A stretch of 64,000 bases of DNA from Corynebacterium halotolerans (GTDB taxonomy: Bacteria; Actinomycetota; Actinomycetes; Mycobacteriales; Mycobacteriaceae), in assembly GCF_001056295.1 (NCBI RefSeq), contig NZ_JVMD01000006.1, positions 62,232 to 126,231 of the forward strand, given 5' to 3'. This document shows positions 7,680 to 18,887 of the stretch, in pieces (positions within the stretch are counted from its first letter, which is position 1; every line of letters starts with the position of its first letter). The position numbers were made by a program, and so were the translations under genes. The notes under the pieces were generated by a model. The model was not told the origin of the DNA and did no database searches. It worked only from the letters and a program-made list of their open reading frames with translations.

Positions 7680-10600
7680 ATGGATGACAAAAAGGGACGA
7701 TCCGGCATGACGGTCGCCCGAATGCGCGAATGGCTGCGCGACTGGGTGATCACCACCACCGGCCTCACGCCGGAGGAAGTCACGCCGGAGCGCCCGATGG
7801 AGGAATTCGGGCTCTCCTCCCGCGACATCGTCATCCTGTCGGGCGAGCTGGAGAGCCTGCTCGACGTCCGGCTCGACGCGACCATCGCCTACGAATACCC
7901 GACCATCGCCAAGCTGGCGGTGCGCCTGGTCGAGGGCGACGTGGACAACCCCGACGACTCCGCGTACGACGCCTTCCAGACCGGTGCGGAGGCCGCCCGA
8001 TCCCGCCGGCTCCGCGACGAAAAGCTCACGGACATGGACATCGCCGTCGTGGGCATGGCCGCCCGCTACCCGGGCGCCGGCAACCTCCGGGAAATGTGGG
8101 ACCTGCTGGTCGCCGGCCGCGCCGGCACCGGCGACCTGCCCGAGGGCCGCTGGTCCGAGTTCGAGGGCGACGCCGACCTGGCCGCCGAGATGGCGTCGTG
8201 CGACACGCGCGGCGGGTACCTCGACGACATCGTGGGCTTCGACAACGAGTTCTTCGGCCTGTCGCCGCTCGAGGTCGAGAACATGGACCCGCAGCAGCGG
8301 ATCCTGCTCGAGCTGACGTGGGAAGCGCTGGAGAACGCCCACCTGCCGGCCTCCGAGCTGCGCGGCGAATCCGTCGGCGTCTTCATGGGCTCGACGACGA
8401 ACGACTACGCCATGCTCATGGCCTCCGACCCGTCGACGGCGCACCCCTACGCGCTGACCGGTTCCTCGCCGTCGATCCTGGCCAACCGCATCTCCTACGC
8501 CTTCGACTTCCGCGGGCCGTCCATCACCATGGACACCGCGTGCTCGTCGTCGCTGGTGTCCATCCACCAGGCCGTGCGCGCCCTGCGCGACGGCGACGCC
8601 GACGCGGCCGTGGCCGGCGGCGTGAACCTGCTGGTGTCGCCGCACGCGACGCTGTCGTTCGGCAAGCTCGGCGTGTTCTCGAAGACCGGCGCCATCCACG
8701 CGTTCTCCGACGACGCCAGCGGCATGATCCGCGCCGAGGGCGCGGGCGTCGTGGTGCTCAAGCGCCTGGAGGACGCCGAGGCCGACGGCGACGAGGTCCT
8801 CGCCGTCATCAAGGGCACCGCGGTGACCTCCGACGGCCGCTCCAACGGCCTGACGGCGCCGAACCCGGACGCGCAGGTCGACGTGCTGCGCCGCGCCTAC
8901 GCCGACGCCGGCATCCGCCCGCAGGACGTGGACTACATCGAGGCCCACGGCACCGGCACCATCCTCGGTGACCCCATCGAGGCCTCCGCCCTGGGCACGG
9001 TGCTCGGCCGCGGCCGCGACGCCGCCAACCCGACGCTGCTGGGAAGCGCCAAGACGAACTTCGGCCACACCGAGGCCGCCGCGGGCGTCGCGGGCGTGAT
9101 CAAGGTCGTGCTGGCCATGCGCAACGACGTCCTGCCGCCGTCCCTGCACTTCGCCGGCCCCAACCCGTACATCGACTTCGACGGCGGCCGCCTGGAGGTC
9201 GTCGAGGACCCGCGCGAGTGGCCCGAGTACTCCGGCCGCAAGGTCGCCGGCGTCTCCGGCTTCGGCTTCGGCGGCACCAACGCGCACGTGGTGCTGACGT
9301 CCCCGCCGGCGGCCCCGCCGCAGGAGGAGAAGACCGCGCCGATCGACGCCGCCGCCGCCCGCGAGGCCGGCATGCCCGCGCTGCTGCCGGTGTCCGGCCT
9401 GCTGCCGTCGCGCCGCCGCCTGGCCGCCGAGGACCTGGCGTCCTGGCTTGAGGACAACCCCAAGGCCGATCTGGGCGACGTCGCCCGCACCCTCGCCTCG
9501 CGCTCGCGCGGTCGCTCCAAGGCCGTCGTGCCCGCCACCGACGTCGCGTCGGCGATCGAGGGCATGCGCCGCGTCGCCGAGGGCAAGACCGGCCCCGGCA
9601 TCGTCTCCGCGGATGCTCCGCTGGCCCAGGGCCCGGTGTGGATCTACTCCGGCTACGGTTCGCAGCACCGCAAGATGGGCAAGGACCTGCTGGCCCTGTC
9701 GCCAGTCTTCGCCGAGACGCTGGCCAAGTGCGACGAGATCATCGCCGATTCCGTCGGCTGGTCGCTGTTGGAGCTCATCGCCGACGACGAGCGCACGTAC
9801 GACCTCGAGTCCGCGCAGATCGGCATCACCGCCATCCAGATCGCCCAGACCGACATGATGCGCGCGCTGGGCGCCGAGCCCGCGGCCGTCGTGGCCATGT
9901 CCATGGGCGAGATCGCCGCGGCCTATGCCGCCGGCGGCCTGTCCCTGGAGGAGGCCATGCGCGTCGCCTGCGCCCGCTCCCGCCTGATGGGCGAGGGCGA
10001 GGCGATGCTCGCCGAGGACGAGCAGGGCGGCATGGCGATGGTCGAGCTGTCCGTCGACGAGCTCGACGAGCTGCTGGCCGAGCACCCGGAATTCGCCGGC
10101 GTCGAGCCGGCCGTGTACGCCGCGCCGACCATGACCACCGTCGGCGGCCCGAAGCCTGCCATCGGCGCGCTGGTGGAGCACCTGACCGGCGAGGGCAAGA
10201 TGGCCCGCCCGCTGGCGGTGAAGGGCGCGGGCCACACGTCCGCCCTGGACCCGCTGCTGGGCGAGCTGTGGTCGGAGTGCGCCGACGTCGAGCCGACGCC
10301 GCTGTCGGTGCCGCTGTTCAGCTCCGTCGACCGCGGCGTGACGTACCAGCCCGGCGACGTCGTCCACGACGCCGACTACTTCGTGCGCTGCACCCGCCAG
10401 TCGGTGTGGTTCTCCGACGCCGTCGCCCGCGCGTGCGCCGCCGGCTACACGACCTTCGTGGAGTTCGCGCCGAACCCCGTGGCGCTGATGCCGACGATGG
10501 CCACCGCCTTCGCCGCCGGCCTGCCGGATGCGCAGCTGGTGCACCTGCTCAAGCGCAAGGAGTCCGCGGGGGAGTCCCTGGCGGCGGCTTGCGCGACGCT

Positions 10601-12716
10601 GTACGCCCACGGCCACGACATCGACCTGTCGGCGCTGGCCGGCCCCGGCGCCTACGCGGATCTGCCGGGCATCCACTGGCGCCACCAGCGCTTCTGGACC
10701 TCCGCGCGCCCGTCGACGGGCGGTCGCGCCAAGCTCCCGGGTTCGCGCACCACGCTGCCCGGCGGCGACGTCGCCTACTCGGGTGACGCGGCCACCGCGC
10801 CGTCCATCCACGCCATCATCGACGCGGCCATCGCCGACTCCGTGCCGGGGGCGACCGTCCTGGCCGTCGAGGAGGCCGGCGTGCTGCCCGCCTCCGGCGA
10901 GTTGACCACCATCGTTTCCCGCCACCCCGGCGGCGCCGTGATTTCGGTGCACGTCGTCGAGGGCGGGTCCACGGAGCTGCTGGCCAAGGCCGGCGTCGCC
11001 ACCGTGCCGGGCACCGCGGCCGGGGGTTCCGCCGCCGGTGCGGCCGGTGCCGCGGGTGCGCCCGGAGCGTCCGCCGCGGTCGCCGGGGTGACCCCGGGCG
11101 GCGCCGCCGTGGGCGCCGAGTCCACCGCCGCGGGCGCGCCCGCCGGTTTCGGCGCGGCCGGCCGCACGCCCGCCGCCCCGGGCATGCCCACCGCGGCCGG
11201 TTCAGCCGCCGTGACCGCCGAGCCCGGCTGGTCGCCGGATTCCGGCGTGCCGGTGGAGACTCACCTGCGCGTCATCGTCGGCGAGGCCATGGGATACGAC
11301 GTCGACGACCTGCCGCTGGAGCTGCCGCTCATCGACCTCGGCCTGGATTCGCTGATGGGCATGCGCATCAAGAACCGCGTCGAGCACGACTTCTCCATCC
11401 CGCCGCTGCAGGTGCAGGCGCTCCGCGACGCTTCCGTCGCGGACGTCATCACCCTCGTGGAGAACCTGGTCGCCGAGGCCCACGGCGGCGGTGCCCCCGA
11501 CGCCGCCGGTGCGGGCGATGAAGCCGCGGATTCCTCCACCCCCGCCGCCTCCGCGGAACAGGCCCCCGCCGCCGTGACGGATGCGGCGGACGGCGCGGAC
11601 GCGGGCGTCGCAAAGCAGGGGATCGGGGTGCCGCCGCGCGATGCGTCGGAACGCATGGCGTTCGGCACCTGGGCCACCGTCGTCGGCGCGGGCGCCGGGG
11701 GCGTCACCGAAGCACTGCCCGCGCTTGACGACGCCACCGCGGACGCCCTCGCGGCGCGACTGTCGGAGCGCACCGGCGCCGAGATCACCGTCGGCGACGT
11801 CCGCGCCGCCGAGACGATCGCGGACCTCGCGGACACGTTGCGCCCCCACCTCGAGGTCGAGGTCGAGGGCAACATCCGCGTGCTGCGCGAACGCGCCGAA
11901 GGGTCGACGAAGCCCGCCGTGTTCCTCTTCCACCCGGCTGGCGGTTCCTCCGCCGTCTACCAGCCGCTGGTCCGCCGCCTGCCCGCCGACGCCCCCGTCT
12001 ACGGCGTCGAGCGGCTCGAGGGCGACATCACCGAGCGCGCCGCCGCCTACCTGGAGGACATCCGGGAGCGTTCCGCGGGCCTGCCCGTCGTCCTCGGCGG
12101 CTGGAGCTTCGGCGGTGCGCTGGCCTACGAGGTCGCGCACCAGCTGCGCGGAACCGGCGTCGAGGTCGCGCAGATTTTGCTGCTGGACACCGTGCAGCCC
12201 TCCGAAAAGGTGCCCGACACCCCGGAGGAGATGCACGCCCGCTGGGACCGCTACGCGGACTTTTCCAAGCGCACCTACGGCCTGGACCTGCCGGTGCCGC
12301 ACGACCTGCTCGACCAGCAGGGCGAGGAGGGTCTGTTGACCATGCTCGAGCAGTTCCTGGCCACCGCCGACTCGTCGCAGCACGGCCTGTCCGGCGGCGT
12401 GCTGGAGCACCAGCGCGCGTCGTTCGTGGACAACCGCATCCTCGACCAGCTCGACATGACCCGCTGGGCCGACGTCGACGTGCCGGTCGTGCTCTTCCGC
12501 GCCGAGCGGATGCACGACGGCGCCATCGAACTCGAACCGCGCTATGCGACGATTGATGAGGACGGCGGGTGGTCCGCTATCGTGGAGGATTTGGAGATCG
12601 TGCACCTGCGCGGCGACCACCTCGCCGTCGTGGATGAACCGGAAATCTCCAAGGTCGGCTCCTGGCTGGGGGCCCGGCTGAACGATCTGGACGCCGAATC
12701 CGGGAATGGACAGTAA
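7680..12716 (+). CDS. pks13: mycolic acid condensing polyketide synthase Pks13
   Basis: This enzyme condenses the FadD32-activated chain with a carboxylated acyl chain to form the beta-keto precursor of mycolic acid and releases it to trehalose. Domain order in 1678 residues is: N-terminal ACP (about 12-85, GLSSRD with the pantetheine serine at 46/47); ketosynthase (about 118-545, Cys288 in TACSSS, His423 in HGTGT, His463 in NFGHTE); acyltransferase (about 650-955, Ser741 in SMGE); Ala/Gly/Pro-rich linker (about 1110-1180); second ACP (Ser1224 in GLDSL); linker; and thioesterase (about 1420-1670, Ser1476 in GWSFGG). All catalytic residues are present. The second linker carries two different copies of the dispersed 10-base word family 116 bases apart (11607, 11723). 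Confidence 0.96.
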   Translation: MDDKKGRSGMTVARMREWLRDWVITTTGLTPEEVTPERPMEEFGLSSRDIVILSGELESLLDVRLDATIAYEYPTIAKLAVRLVEGDVDNPDDSAYDAFQTGAEAARSRRLRDEKLTDMDIAVVGMAARYPGAGNLREMWDLLVAGRAGTGDLPEGRWSEFEGDADLAAEMASCDTRGGYLDDIVGFDNEFFGLSPLEVENMDPQQRILLELTWEALENAHLPASELRGESVGVFMGSTTNDYAMLMASDPSTAHPYALTGSSPSILANRISYAFDFRGPSITMDTACSSSLVSIHQAVRALRDGDADAAVAGGVNLLVSPHATLSFGKLGVFSKTGAIHAFSDDASGMIRAEGAGVVVLKRLEDAEADGDEVLAVIKGTAVTSDGRSNGLTAPNPDAQVDVLRRAYADAGIRPQDVDYIEAHGTGTILGDPIEASALGTVLGRGRDAANPTLLGSAKTNFGHTEAAAGVAGVIKVVLAMRNDVLPPSLHFAGPNPYIDFDGGRLEVVEDPREWPEYSGRKVAGVSGFGFGGTNAHVVLTSPPAAPPQEEKTAPIDAAAAREAGMPALLPVSGLLPSRRRLAAEDLASWLEDNPKADLGDVARTLASRSRGRSKAVVPATDVASAIEGMRRVAEGKTGPGIVSADAPLAQGPVWIYSGYGSQHRKMGKDLLALSPVFAETLAKCDEIIADSVGWSLLELIADDERTYDLESAQIGITAIQIAQTDMMRALGAEPAAVVAMSMGEIAAAYAAGGLSLEEAMRVACARSRLMGEGEAMLAEDEQGGMAMVELSVDELDELLAEHPEFAGVEPAVYAAPTMTTVGGPKPAIGALVEHLTGEGKMARPLAVKGAGHTSALDPLLGELWSECADVEPTPLSVPLFSSVDRGVTYQPGDVVHDADYFVRCTRQSVWFSDAVARACAAGYTTFVEFAPNPVALMPTMATAFAAGLPDAQLVHLLKRKESAGESLAAACATLYAHGHDIDLSALAGPGAYADLPGIHWRHQRFWTSARPSTGGRAKLPGSRTTLPGGDVAYSGDAATAPSIHAIIDAAIADSVPGATVLAVEEAGVLPASGELTTIVSRHPGGAVISVHVVEGGSTELLAKAGVATVPGTAAGGSAAGAAGAAGAPGASAAVAGVTPGGAAVGAESTAAGAPAGFGAAGRTPAAPGMPTAAGSAAVTAEPGWSPDSGVPVETHLRVIVGEAMGYDVDDLPLELPLIDLGLDSLMGMRIKNRVEHDFSIPPLQVQALRDASVADVITLVENLVAEAHGGGAPDAAGAGDEAADSSTPAASAEQAPAAVTDAADGADAGVAKQGIGVPPRDASERMAFGTWATVVGAGAGGVTEALPALDDATADALAARLSERTGAEITVGDVRAAETIADLADTLRPHLEVEVEGNIRVLRERAEGSTKPAVFLFHPAGGSSAVYQPLVRRLPADAPVYGVERLEGDITERAAAYLEDIRERSAGLPVVLGGWSFGGALAYEVAHQLRGTGVEVAQILLLDTVQPSEKVPDTPEEMHARWDRYADFSKRTYGLDLPVPHDLLDQQGEEGLLTMLEQFLATADSSQHGLSGGVLEHQRASFVDNRILDQLDMTRWADVDVPVVLFRAERMHDGAIELEPRYATIDEDGGWSAIVEDLEIVHLRGDHLAVVDEPEISKVGSWLGARLNDLDAESGNGQ
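11607..11732. repeat. two copies of the dispersed word family inside the pks13 ACP-TE linker
   Basis: GTCGCAAAGC lies at 11607-11616 on the plus strand (read as V-A-K-Q) and GTCGTCAAGC lies at 11723-11732 on the minus strand (read on the plus strand as L-D-D with a CTT leucine codon, unusual next to the CTG/CTC used elsewhere in the gene). Both sit in unconserved linker sequence. Confidence 0.75.
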
Positions 12717-12721
12717 CCGAA

Positions 12722-14272
12722 TTGACTCTCAACACCACCGCCGAAAAGCTCGCCGACCTCAAGGAGCGCCTGAAGCAGGCGCAGGATCCGGGCAGCGAGC
12801 GGGCCAAGGCGCGCCGTGACGCGGCCGGGCTGACGACGCCCCGCCAGCGCATCGCCCGCCTGGTCGACGCGGGCTCCTTCGTGGAGACCGGCCAGCTCGG
12901 CCGCACCCCCGACGAAGCCGACGCGCCCTACGGCGACGGCGTGGTCACCGGCACCGCCCGCATCGGCGGCCGCCCGGTCGCGGTGTACGCCCACGACAAG
13001 TCCGTCTACGGCGGTTCCGTCGGCGTCACGTTCGGCAAGAAGGTCTGCGACCTCATGGACCTGGCCACCAAGGTCGGCTGCCCCGTCATCGGCATCAACG
13101 ACTCCGGCGGCGCCCGCATCCAGGACGCCGTGACGTCGCTGGCCATGTACTCCGAGATCTCGCGCCGCCAGCTGCCCCTGTCCGGGCAGTCGCCGCAGAT
13201 TTCCATCCTCCTGGGCAAGTGCGCAGGCGGCGCCGTCTACGCCCCGGTGACCACCGACTTCCTCATCGCGGTCAAGGACCGCACCGAGATGTTCATCACC
13301 GGCCCCGAGGTCATCCGCTCGGTCACCGGCGAGGACATCTCCTCCGCCGAGCTCGGCGGCGCGGAGCAGCAGGCCCGCAACGGCAACGTCTCCTACGTCG
13401 CCGAGGACGAGGAGGACGCCTTCAACTACGTCCAGGACCTGCTCGACCGCCTGCCCAGCTCCGTCCACGAGCCCCTGCCGCCGTACTGGGCGCCGTCGGA
13501 GGAGACCACCGACCGCGACCGGTCGCTGGACACGATCATCCCCGATGACCCGAACGCGGGCTACGACATCATGGAGGTCCTGACCAGGATCTTCGACGAC
13601 GAAGACTTCATCGAGGTCCAGCCGGACTACGCGCCGAACCTGATCACCGGGTTCGCCCGCGTCGACGGCCGCACCGTCGGCGTGCTGGCAAACCAGCCGA
13701 TGCACCTGGCGGGCTGCCTCGACGCGGACTGCTCCGAGAAGGGCTCGCGGTTCTCCAACATCTGCGACGCCTACGACATCCCGATCGTCTACGTCGTGGA
13801 CACCCCCGGCTACCTGCCGGGCGTGCAGCAGGAGAAGTCCGGCATCATCCACCGCGGCGCCAAACTGGGCTTCGCGCTGGCTCAGGCGTCGGTGCCGAAG
13901 GTGACCATCATCGTGCGCAAGGCCTTCGGCGGCGCGTACGCGGTGATGGGCTCGAAGAACCTGGGCGGCGACCTGAACTTCGCGTGGCCGACGGCGCAGA
14001 TCGCCGTGATGGGCGCCGAGGCCGCCGTGGTGATGATCCAGGGCCGGCAGCTCGCCGAGATGCCCGAGGACCAGCAGCCGGCGATGAAGAAGATGTTCAT
14101 GGACTTCTACAACGAGAACATGACGAGCCCGTACGTCGCCGCCGAGCGCGGGTACGTCGACGCGATGATCATGCCGTCGGAGACGCGCGTGCAGCTGCGC
14201 CGCGCCCTCGAGCAGCTGCGGGGCAAGGAGCTGCCGCAGGTCCGCAAAAAGCGCGAGATCGCCCCGATGTGA
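12722..14272 (+). CDS. accD4: acyl-CoA carboxylase beta subunit for mycolate synthesis (AccD4 type)
   Basis: This is the carboxyltransferase subunit that, with a biotinylated AccA3-type alpha subunit encoded elsewhere, makes the carboxyacyl-CoA extender used by Pks13. The 516-residue protein has the two crotonase-like carboxyltransferase halves, with glycine-rich oxyanion segments INDSGGARIQ (about 120) and KAFGGAYAVMGSK (about 400). The frame opens with TTG at 12722, 5 bases after the pks13 stop. An ATG at 12706 is out of frame, so TTG is the best available start. The gene is immediately downstream of pks13, as in all mycolata. C. glutamicum names the equivalent accD3. Confidence 0.93.
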   Translation: MTLNTTAEKLADLKERLKQAQDPGSERAKARRDAAGLTTPRQRIARLVDAGSFVETGQLGRTPDEADAPYGDGVVTGTARIGGRPVAVYAHDKSVYGGSVGVTFGKKVCDLMDLATKVGCPVIGINDSGGARIQDAVTSLAMYSEISRRQLPLSGQSPQISILLGKCAGGAVYAPVTTDFLIAVKDRTEMFITGPEVIRSVTGEDISSAELGGAEQQARNGNVSYVAEDEEDAFNYVQDLLDRLPSSVHEPLPPYWAPSEETTDRDRSLDTIIPDDPNAGYDIMEVLTRIFDDEDFIEVQPDYAPNLITGFARVDGRTVGVLANQPMHLAGCLDADCSEKGSRFSNICDAYDIPIVYVVDTPGYLPGVQQEKSGIIHRGAKLGFALAQASVPKVTIIVRKAFGGAYAVMGSKNLGGDLNFAWPTAQIAVMGAEAAVVMIQGRQLAEMPEDQQPAMKKMFMDFYNENMTSPYVAAERGYVDAMIMPSETRVQLRRALEQLRGKELPQVRKKREIAPM

Positions 14273-14408
14273 TCGGGTGCCCGCCCCAACCCGGGCGGGA
14301 GTCCCGTCGCGGCGGGGGAGGAGTCGAACACCTTGGCGTGCCCCCGCGGGTCCGCGAATCCGGCGCTGGCGCTAGGCTTTGCTCGGCGTAAGAGACCCAT
14401 AGGAGCAG

Positions 14409-15113
14409 ATGGCGATGAGCAACCCCTACGACAACCCCTTCGGCGGCCAGAACGGCAACTCCTCGAATGGTCGCTCCCAGGGGCAGGGCCCCGCGTACGG
14501 GTACGGCCAGAACCAGGGTTACGGCCAGGATTACGGCGGGGACGACCCCTACGGCCGGTACGGCCAGGGGGCTCAGGGCGGCCCATACGGCGGGTACGGC
14601 CAGGATGCCGCGGCTTCCGGGCAGCAGCCCTACGGCGGTCAGCCCAACGACCAGCAGGCGTATGGCCAGCAGCCTTATGGGGTGCAGGACGCGGGAAGCC
14701 CGTCCTCCGATGCCCGGTTCGCCCAGCCCGGGTATGACCAGCAGGCGTATGCGCAGCCCGGGCAGGAGCCTTTTTACGCGCAGCCGGCCTACGGGCAGAT
14801 GCAGGCCTACGGTTACCAACCGGCGCAGGCGTACGGGCCCGACGGCCTGCCCCGCCCCCTGAAGTCGAGGGTCGCCGCCGCGTTGTTCGCGCTCTTCTTC
14901 GGCATGTTGGGCGTGCACAATTTTTATCTCGGCTACACCAGCCGGGCCATGATCCAGCTGGTGCTGACGCTCGTCGGTGGCGTCCTGATGATCCTGCTCG
15001 TCGGCTTTCTCGTCATATTCGTGGTCGGCATTTGGGTGTTCGTCGAGTTCATCCTGATCCTCACCAGCTCCGGCGAGTACGAACGCGACGCGGACGGCTA
15101 CCCGCTGGTCTAG
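14409..15113 (+). CDS. TM2-domain membrane protein with a Tyr/Gly/Gln-rich N-terminus
   Basis: The 234-residue protein has a low-complexity N-terminal half (about residues 1-145) built from YGQ, QPYG and QAYG units. A TM2 domain follows: a basic segment, a first helix with ALFFGMLGVHNFYLGY, a turn, and a second long hydrophobic segment with LTLVGGVLMILLVGFLVIF. TM2 proteins are small membrane proteins of unknown biochemical role. AGGAG lies 5 bases before ATG 14409, and an internal ATG at 14415 is a possible alternative. A -10-like TAGGCT lies about 40 bases upstream, so the gene probably has its own promoter. Its place between the mycolate operon and the envelope exporter block may be accidental. 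Confidence 0.8.
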   Translation: MAMSNPYDNPFGGQNGNSSNGRSQGQGPAYGYGQNQGYGQDYGGDDPYGRYGQGAQGGPYGGYGQDAAASGQQPYGGQPNDQQAYGQQPYGVQDAGSPSSDARFAQPGYDQQAYAQPGQEPFYAQPAYGQMQAYGYQPAQAYGPDGLPRPLKSRVAAALFALFFGMLGVHNFYLGYTSRAMIQLVLTLVGGVLMILLVGFLVIFVVGIWVFVEFILILTSSGEYERDADGYPLV

Positions 15114-15251
15114 GCGTCATGCCCCGCCAGGTTGCGAACGCCGGATACCGGGCGCATCGCGGCACCAGACGTAGTGCACCCGCCGTCTACCCGGTCGGCG
15201 CCCGCGGCGGACTCCGGCTACCGGGGTGACGGCGCCCCGCACCCTCACGTA

Positions 15252-15315
15252 AACCCACCCCGAATGCGCAGACCCACCCGCTGTAACGGGTGGGGTTGCC
15301 CATTCGGGGTGGGTT
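15252..15315. repeat. large palindrome, copy 2
   Basis: The left arm (15252-15280) and the loop CTGTAA (15281-15286) are identical to those of copy 1. The right arm (15287-15315) has three mismatches to copy 1 and so pairs imperfectly. A further fragment, ATTCGGGGTGGGTT, recurs just downstream at about 15353-15366. Confidence 0.85.
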
Positions 15316-15487
15316 AGCTGTTGTGTTCCGGGGGGTGCGGCGGCTGGGCGCGATTCGGGGTGGGTTCGCTGCTGTGCACCGTAAGGAACTGGCCCGCGAA
15401 GGGAACTCACCTCACCCGTGCGGGTGCCCGCGAATCTTGGGCCGCTCGGGATGACGCGTGGGCGTCGTCAAGCGAAATGGAAAAGGG

Positions 15488-15522
15488 GCCGGCCCGCCGC
15501 ATGAGACTTGCGGCGGGCCGGC
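15488..15522 (-). terminator. intrinsic terminator of the POT transporter gene
   Basis: Fourteen-base perfect arms (15488-15501 and 15509-15522) surround a 7-base loop. Read on the minus strand the stem is followed by CCCCTTTTCC, a T-rich tail in the right direction. It starts 44 bases past the stop codon. Confidence 0.8.
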
Positions 15523-15565
15523 TCCGATTTTCCGCGCCCGTCGGCGGGGTACATCCGCGCGAAGG

Positions 15566-17167
<1,602 letters not shown>

Positions 17168-17352
17168 GTCCCCGATTATTCGCCTTCATGGGCCGAATGA
17201 AAAACCGGAAATGTGATTCGGAGTTGGCTCGGCCGCGAATTGTGGCGGGAATCATGGTCGCATCGGGCCTGGTCCGCGCCAGATCGGTTCGGGATCGGAT
17301 CGTGCCCCCGAACCGGGTCGGTTCGGCGCGGGATCGGCTCCCGACCCGGCGC

Positions 17353-17730
17353 TCAGGCGGGGGTGCGGTCCTTGAGCACGATCTTCGCCACCAGGCGCAG
17401 GCCGAGCAGGAGCAGGCCGCTCATGACGGTGGCGACGATGATGAACGACCAGTGCGGCTGGGCGCCGTGGCGCAGCCCCCAGATGGCCAAGCCGGTGGCG
17501 GCGGTGGCCAACCAGACGATGACGCCGCCGGGTGCGATGGGCAGCGGGTGCTTCTTCGCCGCCGCGCAGATGCCGTGGCCGATGGCGCCGCCGACGAGGA
17601 AGGGCCACAGGGTGTCCAGCACGTTGGTCAGCGTGAACGGGTCGGCTTCGGTGTTGTGCGCCAGGCGGGCGAGCACGGCGAAGGCGAAGATCGCGAAGAA
17701 ATCCATGGCGATCGCGCGGGTGACGGACAC
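17353..17730 (-). CDS. DUF3054 small membrane protein
   Basis: The 125-residue hydrophobic protein has about four membrane segments and the conserved DUF3054 pieces: an N-terminal DFFAIFAFAVLAR region, a WPFLVG(G)AIGH turn and a final LRLVAKI helix. The function of the family is unknown. The start is GTG 17730, with AGGAG about 7 bases upstream. It lies downstream of the UPF0104 gene on the same strand with a 74-base gap, so it may be read through from that operon. Confidence 0.8.
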   Translation of the reverse strand: MSVTRAIAMDFFAIFAFAVLARLAHNTEADPFTLTNVLDTLWPFLVGGAIGHGICAAAKKHPLPIAPGGVIVWLATAATGLAIWGLRHGAQPHWSFIIVATVMSGLLLLGLRLVAKIVLKDRTPA

Positions 17731-17804
17731 TGTTGCTCCTGTGGTTCGGTACTTCGGTTTCGAGTGTTTCGGTTCTTGTTTGCGGTTGCTTGCGCCCGCC
17801 GCGC

Positions 17805-18887
17805 TTACCCGGGCGGGCGCCCGCCCCCATCATCGTCGCCCGCGCCGTTTTCCGCTTCGATGTCCTTGCGGCGGTCGCCGCCGTAGCCGACCAGGTACAC
17901 GACCCAGCCGACGGCGGCGGGCAGGATGAACGACACGAGGCGGTAGATCAGCACCGTCGCCACGGCATCGGTGCCGACCATGCCCGAGGCGATGAGGGTG
18001 CCGGTGAGCACGGCCTCCACGGGCCCGACGCCGCCGGGGGTCGCCTGGATGAACCCGGCGACCTTGCTGAGCACGAACGCCATCACGATGGTGTTCACCG
18101 TCGCGTCCTCCACGCCGACCGCGCGCATGGCCGCGTAGAGGCAGGCGACGTCGCCGATCCAGTTGATCAGCGACCACGCGAACACGATGACCATGCGCAG
18201 CGGGCTGAGCCGCACGCTGGTCAGCTGCCGGATGGTGGTCTGCAGCTTGGCGGCGCCGCTTTCCGCCGGCTTGCGGCGCAGCGCGTTGACGGCCTTGAGG
18301 ATCTGCTTTGCGACGGTCTCGATCACCGCCGTGTTCCGGGAAAACCACCACAGCAGCGCCGTCAGCGCGAGCACGGCGGCGCCCGCTGCGATGAGCCGCC
18401 CGGGTGCAGTGCCGCCGATGAAGAACAGGGCGACCAGCGCCAGCGCCACGAGCCCCAGGAAACTCAACGCCCCGGACAGCAGGATGAACCAGCTGATCAC
18501 CACCGGCGACGCGCCCCACTTCAGCTGCCTGCGCACCTGCAGGGCGGTGGAGAACGCCACGCCGCCGGGCACCGACACCGACCACGCGTTGGCGGCGAGC
18601 ACCAGTGAGTTGGTGGCGCGGGCGGTCACCGGCACATGGGCCGAGCGAAGCAGCAGGCGCATCACCTCGGCCATGGCGAACAGGGACAGCGCGACCATCG
18701 CGGCCGATGCGAGCACCCAGCCGAAGTCGGCGCGGAGGAACGTCCGCCAGCCGTCGACGACGCTGCCCCAGTTGCGCACCGTGAACCACAGCGCGACGCC
18801 GAGGATCACCAGGGTCAGCGCCCACCGGATCCACGAAGCCGAGGCGGCGGACGCCACCTTGCGGGCGGCGCCGCGCATGCGGGTCAT
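17805..18887 (-). CDS. UPF0104 / lysylphosphatidylglycerol synthase TM-domain family protein
   Basis: The 360-residue polytopic membrane protein has about eight hydrophobic segments and the family motifs SVPGG(VAF), a loop with FILPAAVGW, and ATPGGVGPVEAVL near the C-terminus. Proteins of this family include lipid flippase-like domains of LPG synthases, but there is no C-terminal synthetase domain here, so amino-acid transfer is not expected. The ATG overlaps the cmpL1 stop as ATGA, indicating translational coupling. The mycobacterial mmpL3 region has a neighbouring membrane protein in a similar place. A role alongside TMM export is inference. It contains one GTCGCAAAGC copy (18305-18314, minus strand) read as V-A-K-Q. 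Confidence 0.82.
   Translation of the reverse strand: MTRMRGAARKVASAASASWIRWALTLVILGVALWFTVRNWGSVVDGWRTFLRADFGWVLASAAMVALSLFAMAEVMRLLLRSAHVPVTARATNSLVLAANAWSVSVPGGVAFSTALQVRRQLKWGASPVVISWFILLSGALSFLGLVALALVALFFIGGTAPGRLIAAGAAVLALTALLWWFSRNTAVIETVAKQILKAVNALRRKPAESGAAKLQTTIRQLTSVRLSPLRMVIVFAWSLINWIGDVACLYAAMRAVGVEDATVNTIVMAFVLSKVAGFIQATPGGVGPVEAVLTGTLIASGMVGTDAVATVLIYRLVSFILPAAVGWVVYLVGYGGDRRKDIEAENGAGDDDGGGRPPG

Larger units (their letters stand above)
15114..15565. other. 452-base convergent intergenic region
   Basis: No gene is supported between the convergent TM2 and POT genes. It contains the second copy of the large palindrome (15252-15315), a stray half-arm copy near 15353-15366, a copy of GTCGTCAAGC (15464-15473) and the POT-gene terminator (15488-15522). 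Confidence 0.75.

Noticed and set aside
17252..17833. Minus-strand frame overlapping DUF3054 in another phase
   Set aside because: Arg/Pro-rich, no hydrophobic pattern, and DUF3054 in the other frame has a family match and a ribosome site.
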